Part shown: positions 11,501-23,187 of the stretch, piece after piece | How positions within the stretch are numbered: position 1 is the stretch's first letter | Layout of the letters: every line of letters begins with the position of its first letter | Assembly (NCBI GenBank): GCA_007449985.2 | Contig: VIIQ02000178.1 | Coordinates: 62,001 to 126,000 of the forward strand | From: Desmodesmus armatus | Taxonomy: Eukaryota; Chlorophyta; Chlorophyceae; Sphaeropleales; Scenedesmaceae | DNA: 64,000 nucleotides | Reading direction: 5' to 3' | Position numbers and translations under genes: made by a program | The notes under the pieces: generated by a model | What the model was told of the DNA's origin: nothing | What the model saw: the letters and a program-made list of their open reading frames with translations, nothing else | Databases searched by the model: none

Positions 11501-14500
11501 ATGCACCACGGCCTTGTACTTCTGCTCATCATAGGGCATGCCAAACAGGATGTTGTCGCGCAGAGACAGGTTCTGCACCCAAGGGGTCTGGGGGACGTAT
11601 GAAATGGTGCCACCAATATCAACCCGGCCCTCCTGCACAATCATCTTTGACAGGATGGCCTGCAGAACACTGCTCTTGCCTGTGCATGAGAACACACGGC
11701 ATGGGACAACAACAGCTTGTCAGTATCATAGACACTTGCAATTGGCCTTTGATCCCTTAGGAACACACTCAGTGTGCTTCTAACCATCACACAAGCATTC
11801 GGTTGTGAAACCTGACAACTCAGCTGGCAGCCACCCCGAACCTCTGACAGGGAAGGCTCTGTTGTCAGGGTCATTTTGGAGCTCGGGTGCAGTGCTGCAT
11901 TGAACATGCGCAACTGCCACACAAAGCACATGGTGTAGCAACATCACTCACCGCAGCCCACACGGCCCACGATTGCAACAACCTCCCCGGGCTTGATAGA
12001 GAACTCAGGCACAGTGAGCGTAAAGTCTGCAGGGTTGCCATAGTGTAGCTTGGCGTTCTCCTGCAGAAAACAATGGAAAACAGGCACGGCAGCTTGCTCA
12101 TCGCATTGTAGTCAGCCAACACAAGCAGCCGCCACAGCCCAACTGGCATGTGCTGACTGCCACTGGCTGTATGCTGCTTGATGGGACTGGCATCACAACT
12201 GGACTGTGCTGCATGTGACTCACAGTGACAGCATGTTTGCAATGCTAGGGACTGCTTGAGCAAGTTGAAAGCAACCATGTGGCGGCAGCGAAGCATGTAC
12301 CACAAACTCACAATGATGGCCTGTGGTGTTGCAGCAGGTGTATGTTGCTCGGTTTCAGGCAGCAGCAGGAAGGCCTGGATGCGACGCATGGCAGCCATTG
12401 CCTCTGCAAACAGCAGCATGAAACACAGGCGCCGTGCAGCTTCATCACTATGGTACCACCAAGCAATGTCTATTGATAAGGTGAAGCTGGAAGAGACTGC
12501 CCATGGGCTATGTGGGGCTCTGCCGGCAAGGTCTGTTCAAAATCGCACTTGCCCTCTCCACCGATGTCCCTCCAGCCTGGCAAGCCTGAAGCCGCGGGCC
12601 TGCAACTTCACATGGGGGAGCTCCTGCTCCAATTGCTGTTTGTGCTAGACAGCAACAACACAAGGACTCATGGCTGTGTGCTGGGGTGCAACCTGATGTC
12701 ATGCGCAGCAATCGCATTGTCCCCCCAGTTCTCCCACACACCTGAGGCTCCCCTGAGCGCCTTTGGCAGCACCACCAGGGGGAAGCGCAGTGTGTTGAAC
12801 AGCGACAGCACCACAAAGGCCATGGAAGAAGTCAAGGGCCCGATCGAGTAGGCGTATGTTGCAAAGATGACCAAGGCGATGGCGGGGGGCACCGCAAACA
12901 CCAGGCACAGATTCAGCGTCTTGATGACTGCTGACTTGCGGATCAGCTCCAGCTCCTTCTCGCGAACCTGCACCATACAGCATGCAGGGCAGTGCAGAAG
13001 GACAGCATGACAGCAGGACCGTGACTTCAAGCCTGCAGCGTCTGCTGCATGGCGCGTGTGCCTCACTTGTAGACTGTGACAGGGTCAGGACAGGCAAGGC
13101 TTGCTGTTTGCATCTGCCATGGGCGACAGCCAGAGCCGCAATTGCCTTTCAAACAGCTGCGAGCTCTCCAACCGGCTGCTTGGCTGCCATGTTAGGCTCC
13201 TGCAGGTGCTGTGCATGATGCAGGTGATCTGCATGGACGCAGCTGTGTCAGATGAGCGGGACTGTGCTGGGCTGCAACTGCTTTGGCTCAGCACGGTGCT
13301 GCTGCCTACCTCTTCGACCTGGCGCGCAAAGCTGCGCTCCCAAACATAGAACTTCACCAGCTTGATTGCCAGTAGCACCTCATGCATGCGCAGCACACGT
13401 GCATCCGACACCTCAACATTGGCCATCTTGTAGCTGGCAATCATGTAGCCAAAGTAGTACCTGCAGGACACATCCAAGATGGAGGGTTGACGTCAGTGCT
13501 TGACGCAGCATGTACACATAGCAGTGCTGTCGTGGCGCATGCTGGCATGCTGCAGGAGGAGCTGCAGGACATGATGTGCAGGACAGACGCAACCTGCCAG
13601 CACAAGGCTAAATGGCGAGTGCGTACTGTAGGCTGAGGTTGGCATGTATGCCATGGTCTACCCTGCATCACACAGCGCTAGCAGCAGCATGCAAATCACC
13701 CTTGCAGCTGGCAGCTGCTCAAAGGTACTCACTGCATCGGCAGCACTACCAGGACCACTCCCAGCGCAGGCAAGCCGTAGACACCCCCAGTGCGCCACAG
13801 CAGCAGCCCTATGATGGCAGCTGCCTCCAGGGGTGCTGTCCACACGTTGTGAAAGTGCTGCACACCCTCGTACATCTTGATGCAGTCTGTGGACACCAGG
13901 GAGACCACGTTGCCCCCGTCATGCCCATGCAGGGACTGCAGGCGGAAGGTCTTGCGATAAATGGCTGCGATGAGCGCAGCTCGCACCCGGATACCGACAC
14001 GTACTGCCATATCGCCCATGCGCTGGAGGGCCAGCCCTGCAAAGATGCTGTCCATGAAGAACGCGCATGCCAGCACCCATCCCACACCCTTGTTTGGGAT
14101 GGCGTCCCAGCCGTCCTTCTGCTGCACAAACTCAATGAGAGCGTTGACAAAGTAGCTGGCACCAAGCAGCACACAGCCGCTCCATGCCAGCTTGAAGACT
14201 CCTGCCAGCACAAACTGGACCCAAAAGGTGCTCATGAGGGCATGCACCAGGGATGGTTGCTGCTTGGATCCGTCTGGAGCTGTCGCTGCTGGTGGCTTCT
14301 TGCACTCTGCATCCCAGGCATCTTGGAAAATCTGTGCTGACACCTCTGCTGCCTGCTCCTTGGGCATGCACAGCTTGTCAGCTTGCAGCAACCCCTTGCG
14401 ACCTGCTGCAACGATGGCATAGACCCAAGTGACAAACAACCGCTGTAGGAAGCTGTCGTTGCGGATGTTGTCATCAGGCAATCGAGCTAGCTCCCCTTTG

Positions 14501-14517
14501 GTGAGTCTGTGCAGCAT
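5580..14517 (-). CDS. ABCC-subfamily (MRP-type) full ABC transporter, 21 exons
   Basis: Membrane ATPase, TMD1-NBD1-TMD2-NBD2; family members export conjugates to vacuole or medium. Exons (sense order): 14517-13733, 13460-13310, 12967-12742, 12403-12312, 12060-11952, 11679-11461, 11274-11045, 10823-10668, 10409-10174, 10011-9836, 9664-9576, 9404-9117, 8963-8682, 8489-8299, 8151-7751, 7503-7409, 7258-7130, 6953-6839, 6639-6461, 6297-6175, 5846-5580. They sum to 4539 nt, 1512 residues, with phases agreeing at every junction. NBD1: Walker A GRVGCGKSS (K about 456), LSGGQRQR (about 541), Walker B LVLLDN (about 560). NBD2: GRTGSGKTT (K about 1253), FSLGQKQ (about 1350), LVLDEAT (about 1371), H-loop TIAHR (about 1406). 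The intron after the exon ending at 9576 starts with GC. The linker before NBD2 carries a His-rich stretch (about 1106-1135). There is no TMD0; the ATG at 14517 is the first plausible start and leaves a short cytosolic N-terminus. Substrate cannot be told. Confidence 0.93.
9044..9095. repeat. Two tandem ~22-bp copies inside an ABCC intron
   Basis: The unit 'caaaatactncaatgtactcgg' occurs twice back to back in the intron between 8963 and 9117. Probably a small replication-slippage duplication. Confidence 0.7.
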
Positions 14518-15419
14518 CTTGCAGCTGCGCTGCTGCTGTGGAGCCCCACAAGCGAGCAGCTACACCCAAGCAGGCGAGCGAAGCAAATTTGTTGTAAATA
14601 TAGAGAGTCTGTGCTTCTCAGCAGGCGGAAAGACGATCTGCCAGAGCCAGCTGAAGGCCAGTCAAACGAATTGACCACTGAAGACGTCTCACCCGAAGCC
14701 CAAACGTTTCTCACAACTGATGGAGTGAGTGGGACTTGACATGCATCAACACGGGGCGTGGATAAACGCAGGGCGTGGGCTTGCTTGTTGAACCCTTCCT
14801 CCGTGTGCCCTGCTGAGTATTCTGCTTGGGCAGGACCTGCTAAAGTGCACTGCCGTTAGTTACTGGCCACGTAAACGGATACGTACCCTCTGTATGCCTT
14901 GCATGTACGCTGGGCATGTACGCTGAACGTGATGACATTTGACTGATCCTGCATGCACTGCGCAGTGCACTTGGTCATGCATAGTTTGAGCTGCTATGGT
15001 TGTGCAAGCCACCGCCAAGGGTTACCGTATTGACAGAACCACAAAACAACCCCATCAACCAAGCATAGTTGCCTTGCCCCGAAGCCTCTGCAACCCTGGG
15101 CAGCAACCTGTCTTATCGACTTGACCCCCATCGGTGGAAATCCCCATCATCAGCACCTCCCACTGCACAAAATGGAGAGGAAGAGGATGCCGTAATGTTG
15201 GCAGGACCCATGCAAAGGGCCTGCTGACATTCAGCGCCAAAAAAGAAACCAGCCCCCCCCCCCCCCCCCCATGTTGTTGCCTTGCCAGAGGGGAAGGCAT
15301 GACACGACAGGTGGCTACTGTCGCTGCTGCCGTCCGCCTCCAATGCGCACGCAAGAGGCGGCACTTGGCGCATACGAAGCAATTCAGTCTTCTGTGCCAG
15401 TAGACAAAGCCGCAGGCAG
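14518..15419. other. Spacer between ABCC 5' end and EXO84 3' end
   Basis: Both genes are on the minus strand, so this holds the ABCC promoter/5' UTR and the EXO84 3' UTR. No coding signal was recognised. An 18-base C run at 15253-15270 (G run on the transcribed strand) lies about 150 bp beyond the EXO84 stop codon. No TATA box was identified with confidence. Confidence 0.5.
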
Positions 15420-18400
15420 CTACTCGTCCCCAGGCCCTATCTTCACAGCCGCTGCTGCTGCCGCCGCTGCCCGACCGGCCGCCTTTGCTGCTCGTGCGCT
15501 GGTTGTGCACTCCCTGTACAGCGCATTGAGTGCCCTGTCCATGGCCTTGCCGTCTATGACTGGCCCCACCTGGGCCGCCAAGGGCGCCACCGCAGTGGGC
15601 AGCTCCTCCTCAATCAGCCCTGCCAGCACCTCCATGATGCCTGGCAGCAGTGAGGACAGGGCGGATGCGGCTGCAGGGTCGTCCAGGTGGCTCTTCAGGG
15701 TGAAGCTGATCGTCTGGGCGGGTGAAGGACAGGGAGGGGCAGGCGGCACAAGAGGCATGTTGAAGTCGTCGAGGCTGATGGTGTGAGACAAGGACCACAC
15801 CCCACAAAACCATGCACCAGCTGCACACCATCACCACTCTCTTGAGGGCGCTTGCGCACAAGCATGGCCTGCAGGACAGCAACCCATGCTTCCCTGGTGT
15901 CCAGCTCGTCTCATACGCAAGTTCAGCCCCCCTTGTGTAGGCACAACAGGTAGTGTCACCACCCCGCCCCTAGGGTTGCCGCTACTGCAGAATTCCTGCA
16001 GGACTCCCTGAGGGGGCATGTGGGGTGACAGCTGCCTCACGCGCACCTGTGTTGCTGCCAGGAATATGTCCAGCAGTGACTTCCTGAAGTTTGCTGCCAG
16101 CTGGGGGTTGGCAATGGGGGCCAGCAGCTCCGACAGCATGGCCACCTCATCACGCAGGGTGCGGCAGGTGACAAGCGTGGGGACCTGCACACAGCAGGAG
16201 CATCAACCACAGCAGCATTGAGATGAATGCACAATATATCTGTCCATTCCTGCACGCGCCTGGTGGGTGTGTGGACAGAGAGTGGTCACCTCCGGGAGGG
16301 CAAGGCTAGGCAGGTCTGCATTCAGGAGAGCGGGCTTGTGTCTGCTGGCGAGACTGCGGCCACGACCCTGTAGCCGTGCTAGGAATGTGGCATCCTTCAC
16401 ATCACATACCAGAAGCGACTGGCAGAGCGCCCAAGCCATGCGCAGGGGTCTTGCAACACCAGCTAGCCCTATGGCTCTCACCTGTATCGGCACCGCACTG
16501 CCGCTGCTGCCTCCCGCGCCCCCCGCCTCTGCTGCAGTGAGTGAGTTCACCACCAGGCTGTTGACCTCCTCGGCTGCAGACATGCGCAGCTCCTCAGTGA
16601 AACGCTTCAGGTGCCGACGCAGCGCAGCTGCAGGAGGGGGGGGGTGGAGGGGGGGCCACAGCAGGGAGAAGGATGCATTGAGACTTTGTCTGTGCCGATA
16701 TACATCAGGAAGTTTGAGCTCTGAAACTAGGTGAGTGGCGATGCTGAAGCCCCAGATTTCCCCAAAGCTTCCACCTCTCTGCAGGCTAAACTGCTGCTTG
16801 CTGACCTCAAGACTGTTGCTGGCCCTCACCCCTGGGACTGCACGACAGTGTTGCTTTGGGAAGCTGGACCCACCTTCCCTTCACAGTTACAGCCTGACCA
16901 TGCCCCAACCCCACCCAGCAAATCTGACGCTCCTGCAACAGCTGGGCAGTACCGCCTATGGCAAAAGTGCCATGTGTCAGAGTGACTCTGCAGAGTCAGC
17001 CCCCCTGCTGTGTCACTCACTGTCGATGCTAAGCCACAGCTCCGTGCTGAAGCCTGCCACTAGGCTGATGCTGTGGCTGTCCTCAAGCATGGCACAAAAC
17101 ACCAACGCCATGGCAACAACCTGGAGACAACAGGAAGGCAGCCAATAGTAGGTTACCACCTGCTGTGATAGTGTAATTAGTGCTGGCAGCATTGTTCCAA
17201 TGCCGGTGCTTTCATGGGTTTATGGACTTCCAGCAAGCCTGCGGGTTGTGTGTAAATCTGCAAGGCGACGTTGGGGTGCCCCCCCCCTTTGCCCTGCATG
17301 CTACTGCTTGATGTCACAGTTCAGCTTGCCCATCCACCAAACTGCTGGTGCTCCTGCATGGAAGTTGATGCAACGCAAAAACATCCAGTGTGACCAGTGC
17401 GTGGTTACCTCCTCCTGCCCCCCCTCCCCCCCGGCTCACATGGACTGTCGTGTGCAATCCCGTGCTTGCTGCCGTAGCTGCTGACAGCACGTGCTGACGC
17501 AGCATGCCAGCGCACCCACGCGCCTGCAGGCACACATGCAAAGGGCACACAAGACCAGCGGGGTGAATACCGGATGGCGCCTACACAGCAGACGCATGGG
17601 GCCATCCTGTAACTGTGTGGCATTGCTGTCTGCTGGGATCCTGCAGACCATGCATCTTGCTAGCGAGCACATGGGGAAAGGTGTACACGCTGAGCGTGAG
17701 GCCTGGATGACTAATCCAGTCTGCTTGGCAGCAGATGGTGCTGGCAACGCCTGCTAGATGCATACTCTCTGACTGAGTGCAAAGCCGGCAGTACTGGGTG
17801 GACTGGCCAGCAGCAAGACTTCACGCAGGACATGGCTGTGGCCAGGGCTGTGCCCAGCACCCACCTCGCGGCTGGCCCAGACAGCAAAGAGGCTGCCCAG
17901 TGCCCGCTGTGACACGCCGAATGTTGCCACCAGAGCGTCACCAGCAGCAGCGATCGTCAGCAGGGTGCGCTGCACTAGCCGCCCAGCAAACTCGAGGCTG
18001 TTGGGGTCAGAACCTGAAGGCAGCAGCAACAGTGGCATGGGGTGAAGTCAGAAGGTTGCAAGCATGGGGCTGTGGGGCTGTACTCAATCTGTGAGGATCA
18101 GATGCAGCACCCCTTCCTGCATGTGAATCAGCCCCCCCACCCCCCACCCCTTGCACACAGGCGAAACGGCGTTGCCGCTGGGTCATGCACGCCCTAATTA
18201 AGGCTGTGTGTGTATGGTGTGTAGGACACTTTGCCTAGTAGGGGCTACAAGGACGAAGAGTGTAGCTCCCCACCTCAGCGCACTGCTTTTGTGCTGTAGC
18301 CTTCAGCACCATCAATATCAGAGTCTCACACATATTCACTTGTGCACGGGCCACCAGAGGCCTTTGCGCAGGGCAAATGACAGTTCACGCCCCCCCTCCT

Positions 18401-21400
18401 ATAGCTGCTGAAGTGCGCTGCTGACCCTATGGCCCCCACCTGGCGTGCGCTGCTGTCTGTATGCCCCCGCCCCCTTGCAAACACGCCTCACTGCTGTCGC
18501 ACCTGCTGTGTGTTGCTTGAGCAGCAGTGACTGGTCCAGCCGTATCTTGTGGCTGTAGCAGTTGAGCATGGCCTGCAGGGCGGGCCCCTCACCCACCAGG
18601 TCCATCAGCGCAGCACTGGACGCACCAATCTCAGCACTGCTGGCGTTGGCGTCAGACAACTGACGCTGCAGCGCAAACACCTGGAAGCAAGGGGGGGGGG
18701 GGTAAGAGGAGAGGGGGCAGGTGCGGGTGAAAATCGGGAGCTGCACGCGCACTGACTTGGTTTGCATCCTGTTGTGCACAGATGACAGCATCATTGCTCT
18801 GTCAGCCAACAAGTTGGCAACACCTTGGTGTACAGTCAGGACTCCAGGAAACGACTGCCATCAACCGGGCCCACATTCAGTTGTTGCTGGTGGGGCAGCA
18901 TCCCAATCCATCTGGGACGCAATTGTGATTGTTGCAGTTGTGTCACCCCACTGCTGTATTGTAGCTGCAGTGTCGCCACTAGAACTGTTGTATTAGTATG
19001 TTCAGCGCCCGTTACTTTGTGCCGTGCCACACAACAGCAGCTGTGTGTCAGGCCACTCATCCGAGCTGGTTGCCTCGTCATCCCTACATGGCGTGTTAAG
19101 ACACAAGCCAAGCAGACCTGCCCGCCTGCTCACGCCCGGCACGACCCTCCCCGTCCCGCACCCCCACCCCTACCCACCAGTCGCTGCTTGCGTAGGCCCA
19201 CTGCTGCATCGTAGCTGTGCCGCCACCCAGGGAAGTCATCTACCTCCATCACCAGTGCTGACGACACGAGCCATGCAATCAGCGCACAACAGCAACACAA
19301 GAGCAGCGATATGTGTGAAAATATGGAGCCACAGGCGCCAGGCAAAACGCATTGAGCAGGGGTGCCACTGTACATTTGCATGACGTTACGTCGACCCCCA
19401 GCGCAGAGCCATCTTGAAGGTCCATCTGCTCAGTTGCTGCCTGTCAGCACACACCTGCTATCTGTATTCAACGACTGTTGCGCAGCCCCGCCATGCCCCC
19501 CCCCCCCCACACACACCTGAAGCATCTCTATCCAGCAGAGTCCCCACAGCATCAGCCACCTCCAGCCACGACACAGCAGACGACAAGTCACGGCTGGCAG
19601 ACGCAAGGTCCAACTCCTGAGGGGGGGGGGGTTGGTGGTGGTGGGCGGGGGCAGGAGAGGGGGGGGGGGGGGGTCGGGGCAGCAGTGGCTTGGTGGAGTG
19701 GTGTTGGTGACAAAGTGGTGGCACGGGTTGGGTGAGTGAGTGGACAGAAGAGGAGGAAGGACTTGAAGATGCCAGTTGCATGCATGAAAGGCTTGCATGC
19801 ACGCATGCTCTTGGGGCAAGGGGAGAGTGGTGAAAGTCCCAACGTTCCGTGCACTCTTACCAGCAGCCACTGGCACCAGCCGCACTGCTTTGTGGGATCC
19901 ACCAGCACCCTTGAGATGCATACTCATGCAGTGAGTTGCCAGCACCACTATGTGTGTGTGGCCCCCAGCCCCTTCCACCCCTCCTCCCCCCCCCCCACAC
20001 ACACAATTGTGTACTCCCTCTGTCGACACACACCAGTCCCCTCACCTGCAGCAGCAGCTCCAGGTCTGCCTCTATCTGCTGGATCACTGGGCTCACACTG
20101 CTGCTGGTGCCATCAGGAGCGCCCGCATGGCCACTGGCAGAACCACCCTGCAGCAGTAGCAGCAGCAGCAGCAAGACGGGATGGAGCCCAGTACACTTGT
20201 GCAACAGGTAGCCTGAGCAGTATCTGACAAGCAGCACGGCTTTTGTAGCTTGTGCCGCCACTCCAGCTGCTATTATATATCAAGGCTCATGAAGCACCAT
20301 GACAGTGAACAGCACATCAGTGGTTGTAGACCACCGCACTACAACATAGTCTCGCCTGGGTTTGACTAGCACCGCCTACCGCACTCCAAAGCAGTACATC
20401 AGCAGTCGACCCCTCTGGCCCCAAGAGTGAGTGCACCGCGCAGTTCTCACCTGTCGGCTGCTGCCACCTGCTGCCTTGCTGCTGCTGCTGGTCGTCGCTA
20501 AACCCTAAACCCTATGACTACACCTGCAGTCGAACCCTCTGGCCTCAAAAATGCGTGCATTACCTGCCGGCTGCTGCCGCCTGCTGCCTTGCTGCTGCTG
20601 CTGCCGCTGGTCTTGAGTGCTGCCTTGAGGCTGGCCACCAGTGCCGACAGGCCGTTGGTGTAGTTGCGCAGCAGGGCAACCTGGCAGGCAGTAGGCCAGT
20701 CACAGGGGTTGGGGTGGGGGAAAGGGCGGGGCACGCACTGCAGGTGACATGTCGTGTTGTGCTGCAAAGATGTGTGCACAGAAGTGGAACAGCCGACAGA
20801 TGCTGGCATCACATGAGTAATGTATGAGTGCGGCGCACACACATATTTGTGTCGGCACCACCCTGCAAGAATAGAGGGGACACCGAAGAAGTAGCCCAAG
20901 CGTTGGCTGACCTGTCGGATTCCAACTGGCTGCACTCCCTCCCCTTCAAGCCTGAATTCCATGACCCCCTCCTCTTTACCCTGTGAATGGCTGGCATGCG
21001 ATCTTGAGCTTCGTAGCTACAGGTGTAACATTAACTGATTGATACCCTGCGACACCCCCGCCCAAGCTGCATGTAAGCACAGGGTGTCGCATGTTTCTGC
21101 CCACCTGTCCCCCAGTGCCTCCAACCCAGCCGGCTGTATACAACGCCCCTCAAGCCTGGTGTCTGTGAACCCCTTCTCCACAGCCTGTACCCCCCCCCCC
21201 CCCACCCCACCCCCCAAACCCCAGAAAACACTCCCTGTGTCTACACACACATAGATCCCTGTATCCGTGTACAGCCTGTTGTGTCGCCCACCTGGTCCTC
21301 CAGAGCCTCCACCCCAGCACATGCCTGCAGGAAGTGCTTATGGTGCTGCTGAACAACAGACTCAACCTGCGCCAGAAGCAGTGGTAGCAAGAGGGGATGC

Positions 21401-22301
21401 AGGAGCAGCAGCAGGGGCAGCCGTGTGGGTTTGCTGACTCAGATGAAGACGTGCTTTGACACAACCAACCCTACCTTCATGCCCTCATAGTCAGTCCCAT
21501 GAGCAGCAATGCACACTGCAGCAGTGGTACCCTACCGACCAACACATACACAGTGTGCTCCTTGCAGTTAGGCCACCACTTGCAACACACCAAGGACCCC
21601 CCTGGCTGCGTTCCTTCCAATGGGCATGCATGCAGGCAATTGTGTCCACAAGCAACCCCCCTCTCCTCAATCTCACAGCTTCCTGGCCTTGCCCCTCCTC
21701 CCCACCGCAGTTCCCCCACCTCCTCAGTGCATGTTGCCAGCAGTGCCCCCAGGTCCTGTCGAGCGTTGTCTATGGCCTTCTCACTCAGCTGGCCCAGGAA
21801 TGTGGCCAGGAAGGCGTCAACGTTGAAGTCAGCATCCTCAAACGTCAGCAGCGCACGCGTGCGGTTGCCCAACAGCTTGGCAAGCTCTGCGGCAGCAGCA
21901 GCAGCAGCAGCAGCAGTAGCACGGAAAGGTGGAGCACTTGGTGAAGAATGTGGCAGATAGAAGTGGATATCGGGTGCGTGGGCATAGCTAGAAAGCGGCG
22001 TGTGTGGTGAAGGTCAACAGGCTGGAAGTCAGTGCGTTGGCACCAATGTGGGATGAAACAGCAGCTGGACCCTCTACCCCCTTGAATGATGGCTTGTGTA
22101 TCGCGCATGAAGGGTGGTGTGTTGCTTAAAAGCCTGGGTGCAGCACCTCGGCCGCTACAGCTTGGTGCAAGGCCCCCTGTCACCTACACTAGCAAGCCCC
22201 AGACGGCACCTCCCTCCCTTCCCACACTCTGGCCCACCTGTATTGGGTGCCTCAGCAGGTCGAGGCCTCAGCTTCTCCTTCTTTTTGGATCGGCTGCTCA
22301 T
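15420..22301 (-). CDS. EXO84: EXO84-like exocyst complex subunit, 14 exons, one apparent 1-base deletion
   Basis: Predicted plant-type EXO84, a subunit tethering secretory vesicles to the plasma membrane. Exons: 22301-22238, 21886-21720, 21366-21292, 20680-20564, 20147-20046, 19616-19517, 19257-19178, 18680-18503, 18013-17865, 17120-17021, 16627-16482, 16367-16290, 16184-16047, 15868-15420. Phases agree throughout. Family pattern: FEDADFNVDAFLATFLGQLSE near the start, then the coiled-coil segment HHKHFLQACAGVEALEDQV; then a heptad-like ELDLASASRDLSSAVSWLE; then LVGEGPALQAMLNCYSHKIR, matching the 'GkGPlAhqLLLk.Y' block; then FAVWASREV, matching the 'vvqWAqrEve' block. Exons sum to 1943 nt, one short of 648 codons. 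In the last exon the frame changes near 15796-15812, beside short C and A runs. The 78-nt exon 16367-16290 is the least certain. Product about 647 residues, somewhat shorter than land-plant EXO84. Confidence 0.8.
20400..20616. repeat. Tandem partial duplication of an EXO84 exon end
   Basis: Sequence at 20522-20616 (3' end of the exon 20680-20564 with its splice donor) has a diverged second copy at 20400-20497, also with a donor-like site. The intronic copy has no acceptor of its own, so it probably behaves as intron. Confidence 0.75.
20498..20514. repeat. Interstitial telomere-like motif
   Basis: Two and a half units of the plant/green-algal type telomere repeat (CCCTAAA on the plus strand) sit exactly between the two copies of the duplicated EXO84 exon end. 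Confidence 0.75.
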
Positions 22302-23187
22302 GCTGATGCGGCCAGGGAGAGGAGACTAATGGGATGCAGGCTGAAGATTAAGGCCGCTAAACGCTGCACTTTGGGTGCATCCTGCTGCTGGCGTACATTC
22401 TAACCCTGGCACCGCCAAGGAGCCGTGCCAACACCCTTCTCCCTGGACGTACTTCTGTTGACACACTGTAAGAGGCTCTGTTCAGCTTGTGCTGCTGCTG
22501 ATGTCCGGGCTGCGGTTAACACGGGCTCTGGGAAGGCCTTGTCATGGCCCCTGCTGGGGCGTGCGCATGAACAGTGTGACAAGTCAGCCTGATACTTGAC
22601 AGCACGGTGTTACAGGGGCCCGTCCGCTGATGTCTTGCTGCTGCTCCCAGTGGTCCCAGGAGGCTGAGATCACAGCGCTGTGCTGTAGTGATCAGCTGCT
22701 TCGAAGGTGCGCCTTGGAGCTGGCACTGTTGTGCGCTGGGGTTGAGCTTGCTGCAGCGCTTGGCTAGTTGATCCAGGGGTGACGTTCTGACAGTAAGCTT
22801 AAGATGTTACTTCTCAATGGGGTCTTGCTATCTGTGGAGTGTGCATTGCTCACCAGGGAGGGACAGGATCTGATTTGATCTGTGGGGCGTGAGGACTGCT
22901 CCCGCGGCCAACTTGTTGAACTCCTAGAAGAATCAAAACTTCACTTATAGTTGCACTGCAAAGTTTGCCGCCCTACTTTTTCCAGAAAACCTGCAGTACA
23001 ACGAAATGCCTTGCCTTTCTCGGAATAAGATCATTCAGGGGTGCTTGAGGGCACACGAGAACAGCTGCGTTTGCGTATTGCTGCCCTACGTTTCCCAGTT
23101 GTGAATCCAGTCACCAGTGCAGTGATTGCAACCTCGGAGCTCGTTTGCCTGGCTGAAACAACACTTTAGCATACAGCCTGAAGAATT
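22302..23187. promoter_or_regulatory. Shared divergent promoter region of EXO84 (minus) and SR-like gene (plus)
   Basis: The two start codons face away from each other across 886 bp with no further gene, so both promoters and 5' UTRs must lie here. No TATA box or known operator was recognised; the assignment rests on gene orientation only. Confidence 0.45.
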
